The position numbers and the translations under genes are program-made. From Marivita hallyeonensis (GTDB lineage Bacteria; Pseudomonadota; Alphaproteobacteria; Rhodobacterales; Rhodobacteraceae), in the NCBI RefSeq assembly GCF_900129875.1, contig NZ_FQXC01000002.1, positions 682,001 to 746,000 of the forward strand: a stretch of DNA of 64,000 nucleotides, in the 5' to 3' direction. Each line of letters opens with the position of its first letter. The stretch's first letter is position 1. Shown in pieces: positions 60,750 to 64,000 of this stretch. A model generated the notes under the pieces. That model had not been told where the DNA came from. It searched no databases and saw only the letters and a program-made list of their open reading frames with translations.

Positions 60750-61304
60750 TCAGAACAGCGGTCCGTACTTCCAGTTGTCGGCGTCCGGTGTCACCGCATC
60801 AAGATCGTAATCCGCGCCCTGCAGCCGCTTTGCGATCTCCAGCCCGTCTTTGGCAGCCTGATCGACATATTCGCGCCCAAGCGTTTCGTCCTGCGCAACG
60901 CCATGACCACGCATGAGGTCCAGACCGTAGTTGAACTTGCCGACGGGATCGCCCGCCTCAGCCGCCCGGCGGTCCCATTCTGCTGACGCATCAGGATTGT
61001 ATTCGCCGCCCAAGCCGTTGTTCTCAAGCTGGCTCATCCAGGTCATCGCCTTTGTGTACCCCGCTTCTGCGCAACGTTGTGTCAACTCTCGGGCCAGTTC
61101 GAAGTTGTCATTCTTCGTGACGTTGATCCCAAGCGAACAGGTGATGGAGTCAATCACACCCATCTCGATCTTGCGCGTGAGCATCTCGCGCCCAGTGTCT
61201 TGCGGGTTCAGGATCCCGAGGTCGTCTTCAACCGTGGCGGGAGGATCCGCAAAGGCTACGCTGGCGATCATAGTGACTGACATAGCTACAAAAAGGTTGG
61301 TCAT
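60750..61304 (-). CDS. Sel1-like repeat protein, secreted, unknown function
   Basis: This 184-residue protein has a signal peptide (1-19, AMSVTMIASVAFAD) and Sel1-like helical repeats, clearest at AEWDRRAAEAGDPVGKFNYG and LGREYVDQAAKDGLEIAKRL. Two Cys (CSLGIN and RCAEAG) may pair. Sel1 proteins serve as scaffolds in the periplasm. It is convergent with DhaL and has no partner in an operon; the function is unknown. Confidence 0.78.
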   Translation of the reverse strand: MTNLFVAMSVTMIASVAFADPPATVEDDLGILNPQDTGREMLTRKIEMGVIDSITCSLGINVTKNDNFELARELTQRCAEAGYTKAMTWMSQLENNGLGGEYNPDASAEWDRRAAEAGDPVGKFNYGLDLMRGHGVAQDETLGREYVDQAAKDGLEIAKRLQGADYDLDAVTPDADNWKYGPLF

Positions 61305-61403
61305 ATCGGTGCCTCCGCACGGCTACTCTACCAGCGCGCCTTTCACGGGTCACCATGACCAAGGTCGCAGACGAGTGTCCCAATCGTGCCGCGCTTCAGT
61401 TCT

Positions 61404-62483
61404 CTATACCAATGGGTCCTCACCACCGTAATGCCGATCCGGGTAATCCGCATGCAGTGCCTGATCCGCTTCGGAAAACCGCGGTCGGGCGAAATTGTGC
61501 TGGTGCCAGTAAGGATAGATCAACGGCAGGCGGCTGACATCGTTCAGGCGGGTCAGTTCCTCGTCCGAGAGTTTCAGATCGACCGCTCGGAAATTGCGCT
61601 CGAACTGGTCCGGAACGCGACCGCCGACCACCAGGGAGGCCACCGCCGGTCGCGTCAACAACCATGCCAAGGCGACCTGCGCCGCTTCGACGTCATGCGC
61701 TTCACCGATTTCGACCAAAACATCCACGATATCCCACAACCGATCCATGTCGCGGATCGGCGGTTCGTCCCATCCCGCCGCTTGCCGCGACCCTTCGGCC
61801 GGACCGGAGTCGCGCCGGTGTTTGCCGGAGAGTAATCCCGCGGCCAGCGGGGACCAGACCTGCACGCCCAGCCCTTGATCAACGGAAAGTGGCAGCAATT
61901 CGTATTCCGCCTCGCGTGCCTCGATGGTGTAATGGATCTGCTGCGAAACGAAACGGCTCGCATGGCTGGGCGCGGCGGCGAGGGACTTCATGATCTGCCA
62001 CGCCGAGTAGTTGGAACACCCAACATAGCGCACCTTGCCCTGCTGGATCAGCGTATCGAGCGCCGCCAGTTTCTCCTCGACCGGAGTCAGACCATCCCAT
62101 TCGTGCATGTAATAGAGGTCAATGTGGTCAGTGCGCAGCCGCTTGAGCGATCGCTCACATTCGCGGATCAGATGCCAGCGCGACACGCCCTCGTCATTTG
62201 GCCCCTCCCCGATCGGCATGCGCGCCTTCGACGTCACCATGATGTCGTCATACCGGCCTTCCAGCACTTCGCCGAGGATCTCTTCCGACAAGCCGGTGGA
62301 GTACATGTTGGCGGTGTCGAACATGTTCACGCCATGGTCGATGCAGGTGTCCACCAGCCGCCGCGCCTCGTCCACTCCCTGACTGGCGGTGCGCCCGAAC
62401 GCCCCGCGTCCGCCAAAGGTGAACGTGCCCATGGTGATGACCGAGATCTTCAGCCCGGTGCGACCCAAAGTGCGATATTCCAT
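61404..62483 (-). CDS. Aldo/keto reductase
   Basis: This 359-residue NADPH-type reductase has the AKR tetrad: Asp in FDTANMYSTG (about 54), Tyr (about 59), Lys in VTSKAR (about 87) and His in YYMHEWDG (about 126). The C-terminus has the LLTRPAVASLVVGGR cofactor segment. It interconverts a sugar-type aldehyde or ketone and alcohol. It starts behind GGGGGAG and follows the class II aldolase gene by 10 bp, so it may reduce an aldehyde released by that aldolase. Confidence 0.92.
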   Translation of the reverse strand: MEYRTLGRTGLKISVITMGTFTFGGRGAFGRTASQGVDEARRLVDTCIDHGVNMFDTANMYSTGLSEEILGEVLEGRYDDIMVTSKARMPIGEGPNDEGVSRWHLIRECERSLKRLRTDHIDLYYMHEWDGLTPVEEKLAALDTLIQQGKVRYVGCSNYSAWQIMKSLAAAPSHASRFVSQQIHYTIEAREAEYELLPLSVDQGLGVQVWSPLAAGLLSGKHRRDSGPAEGSRQAAGWDEPPIRDMDRLWDIVDVLVEIGEAHDVEAAQVALAWLLTRPAVASLVVGGRVPDQFERNFRAVDLKLSDEELTRLNDVSRLPLIYPYWHQHNFARPRFSEADQALHADYPDRHYGGEDPLV

Positions 62484-62493
62484 GATCTCCCCC

Positions 62494-63174
62494 CTAGTCC
62501 GTGGTCTCGCCGGTGTGACGCGGCCCGTAAGACTGAAACGCGTCCATCACCTCTGCAATCTCGTCATCACTCAGGATGTGCGGCGCGCCGCCGATGCTGC
62601 TGAAAAGATAGGTGCGTGCCAGCGTCTCCAATTCCTCAAGACGCCACCGCGCCTTCTCGACAGTCTCGCCCAGCACCGTGGCCCCGTGATTGGCCATCAG
62701 ACAGCCGTGCCGATCCTGCATGATCTCGGCCATGTTTGCACAAAGTTCGGGACTGCCAAAGAGCGCATAGTCCGCAAGGGGCACATCATTCCCGCCAAAC
62801 GCCGCGATCATGTAATGGCACGCCGGGATCTTGCGCCGTTGCACTGCCAGGACGCTGCAATAGGGCGGGTGTGCGTGCAGAACCACGGGCATGTCGGGGC
62901 GCGCGCGGTGCATGCCCTGGTGAAACGGCCACTCGGTCGACGGCTTGGGTCCAGTCTCCGATGGCGGTTCGTCGAGTGGGATCGTCACCAGTGACGCGGG
63001 CGTCAATTCTTCATACGGCACGCCTGACGGGGTGATCAGGATGCCCCTGTCGATCCGGGCCGAAATATTGCCGGAAGTGCCCTGATTGAGATGCCGATCG
63101 TTCATCCACAGGCACGCGTCAATCAGGGTCTGACGCGTTTCGGTATTGTCCGGCAAAGGGGCGGCGGGCGTCAT
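62494..63174 (-). CDS. Class II aldolase, L-fuculose-phosphate aldolase family
   Basis: This 226-residue enzyme has the FucA-type motifs: GTSGNISAR (about 33-41, phosphate binding), the catalytic Glu in STEWPFHQGMH (about 80), His-Ala-His in LHAHPPY (metal ligands, about 100-102) and the third His in ANHGATV (about 164). It should cleave a phosphorylated ketose to DHAP and an aldehyde. It overlaps the regulator by 4 bp. FucA, RhaD or MtnB-like and deoxyribulose-phosphate aldolase activities are equally possible. Confidence 0.9.
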   Translation of the reverse strand: MTPAAPLPDNTETRQTLIDACLWMNDRHLNQGTSGNISARIDRGILITPSGVPYEELTPASLVTIPLDEPPSETGPKPSTEWPFHQGMHRARPDMPVVLHAHPPYCSVLAVQRRKIPACHYMIAAFGGNDVPLADYALFGSPELCANMAEIMQDRHGCLMANHGATVLGETVEKARWRLEELETLARTYLFSSIGGAPHILSDDEIAEVMDAFQSYGPRHTGETTD

Positions 63175-64000
63175 GCCGCCAAGTCCATCAAATCTTCGGC
63201 GACACTGGTGCTGGTCGCGAGATGCGTCACAAACCCGCCAAGCAGTGCGGCTCGGGCTGACCGGGCGCGCCCGGGACCCGCCGCCACGAGAAGCGCCATA
63301 TCCTTGCCTTTCATCTGGTCGAGCGACACGCCGATCATCCGCTCTTCCACCTCGGCCACGACAGGTTGCCCGGCGCCATCGATCAGCCGCGCGCAGATCA
63401 CACCTTCCGCGCCTTTCTCGCGATACGCCGCAATGTCGTCCGGGCTGAGAATACCGCTACGAACGACGTGCGCGTCAGCATCACAGGTCCCACAGGCCAA
63501 TACGGTCTTGTTGCAGGTCGCCAAAGCTTCAAGCTGTGCCTTGACGACCGGTTCCTCGCACAGCGCGTCGCGCAGTTCTTTGTTCGACAGGATCAGCGGC
63601 ACGTGCAGGTTGATGCATTGCCCACCCAGTTTTTGCGCCAGCATCGCCGTGCAGGCCTCTGCCGCGAACCCAAGCGCGGCCGGGCGCGAGCCGAGCAGTT
63701 GGATCACCGTTAGATCGGGCACGAGATGCTGCGGCACCTGTTGCGCCATCTGGTAGACCGTCGCTCCCCAGGACACGCCCAGCCGATCCCCCGGTTCCAG
63801 CAACCGTGGCAACCAATCCGCCGCCGCGCGCGTGACGCGACCGGCGCCGTCGGGATCCTCGGGGTTGTCGGGCACGACCAATGCCTCGGTCAGCCCGTAG
63901 GTGGTGCAGAGCTCTGCCGCCAGCCGGTGTCCCCGGAACACATCGCTGTCCAGATGCACCCGCACCCAGCCGCGTGCGCGGGCCTCGTTCAGGTAATTCA
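63171..64000 (-). CDS. SorC-type sugar-binding regulator (5' end outside window)
   Basis: About 276 C-terminal residues of a second SorC-family regulator are present. The frame runs open to the window edge (LNEARARGWVRVHLDSDV), so the N-terminal helix-turn-helix lies beyond it. The effector domain contains LGVSWGATVYQMAQQ and VAAGPGRARSARAALLGG. It leads the aldolase and reductase genes on the minus strand and probably controls them. It is clearly different in sequence from the regulator at 53297. Confidence 0.88.
   Translation of the reverse strand, partial: NYLNEARARGWVRVHLDSDVFRGHRLAAELCTTYGLTEALVVPDNPEDPDGAGRVTRAAADWLPRLLEPGDRLGVSWGATVYQMAQQVPQHLVPDLTVIQLLGSRPAALGFAAEACTAMLAQKLGGQCINLHVPLILSNKELRDALCEEPVVKAQLEALATCNKTVLACGTCDADAHVVRSGILSPDDIAAYREKGAEGVICARLIDGAGQPVVAEVEERMIGVSLDQMKGKDMALLVAAGPGRARSARAALLGGFVTHLATSTSVAEDLMDLAA

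Overview
The window reads as part of a GC-rich alphaproteobacterial genome, most likely a marine-type Rhodobacterales member. This is inferred from the dense high-GC coding, the many solute-binding-protein transporters (dipeptide ABC, branched-chain ABC, TRAP and sugar ABC), the paired GST/SDR operons and the ATGA-coupled operons. No rRNA, tRNA, CRISPR array, phage or intact insertion sequence was seen. The species cannot be named from the sequence.

Layout. 1-8651: a truncated FAD amine/amino-acid oxidase faces an RpiR regulator followed by a dipeptide-type ABC importer (binding protein, two permeases, two ATPases) and an M81 (MlrC-like) metallopeptidase. 8712-13155: a transglutaminase-like protein, a small zinc ribbon, a secreted protein built of seven Cys-pair repeats with a coupled membrane protein, a cold-shock protein with a clear terminator, and an unrecognised protein. 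13329-16740 (minus): an SDR-GST-ALDH-peroxiredoxin operon. 17100-25236 (plus): an unusual branched-chain-type ABC locus with one binding protein but two complete permease/ATPase sets, ending in a small secreted YtkA-like protein.

25233-36758: a LysR regulator divergent from a catabolic operon: family III CoA-transferase, GST-like protein, NTF2-like protein, SDR, CitE-like CoA-ester lyase, CitF-like CoA-transferase, class I fumarase/mesaconase, an AMP-dependent ligase split by a single-base frameshift, and a ThDP enzyme. The CoA-transferase/lyase/fumarase part is what a mesaconate or citramalate to acetyl-CoA plus pyruvate pathway needs. 37397-45760 (minus): one nine-gene operon with a fumarylacetoacetase-family hydrolase, an RraA-type aldolase, a TRAP transporter, a class II aldolase, a two-subunit molybdenum hydroxylase lacking the usual FAD subunit, and a GntR regulator last. 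Its promoter overlaps a palindrome.

45959-47622: a YceI-like periplasmic protein divergent from a LysR regulator. 47693-64000: a sugar or polyol locus centred on a SorC-type regulator. On one side are a ketose 3-epimerase with all family active-site residues, an acetoin-dehydrogenase-type E1/E2 (AcoA, AcoB, AcoC) and an FGGY kinase. On the other are an RbsB/LsrB-like ABC importer and DhaK/DhaL. Further right are a Sel1-like protein, an aldo/keto reductase, a class II aldolase and a second SorC regulator cut by the window end. The combination of ketose epimerase, sugar kinase and acyloin-cleaving complex is the most interesting possible undescribed pathway in the window.
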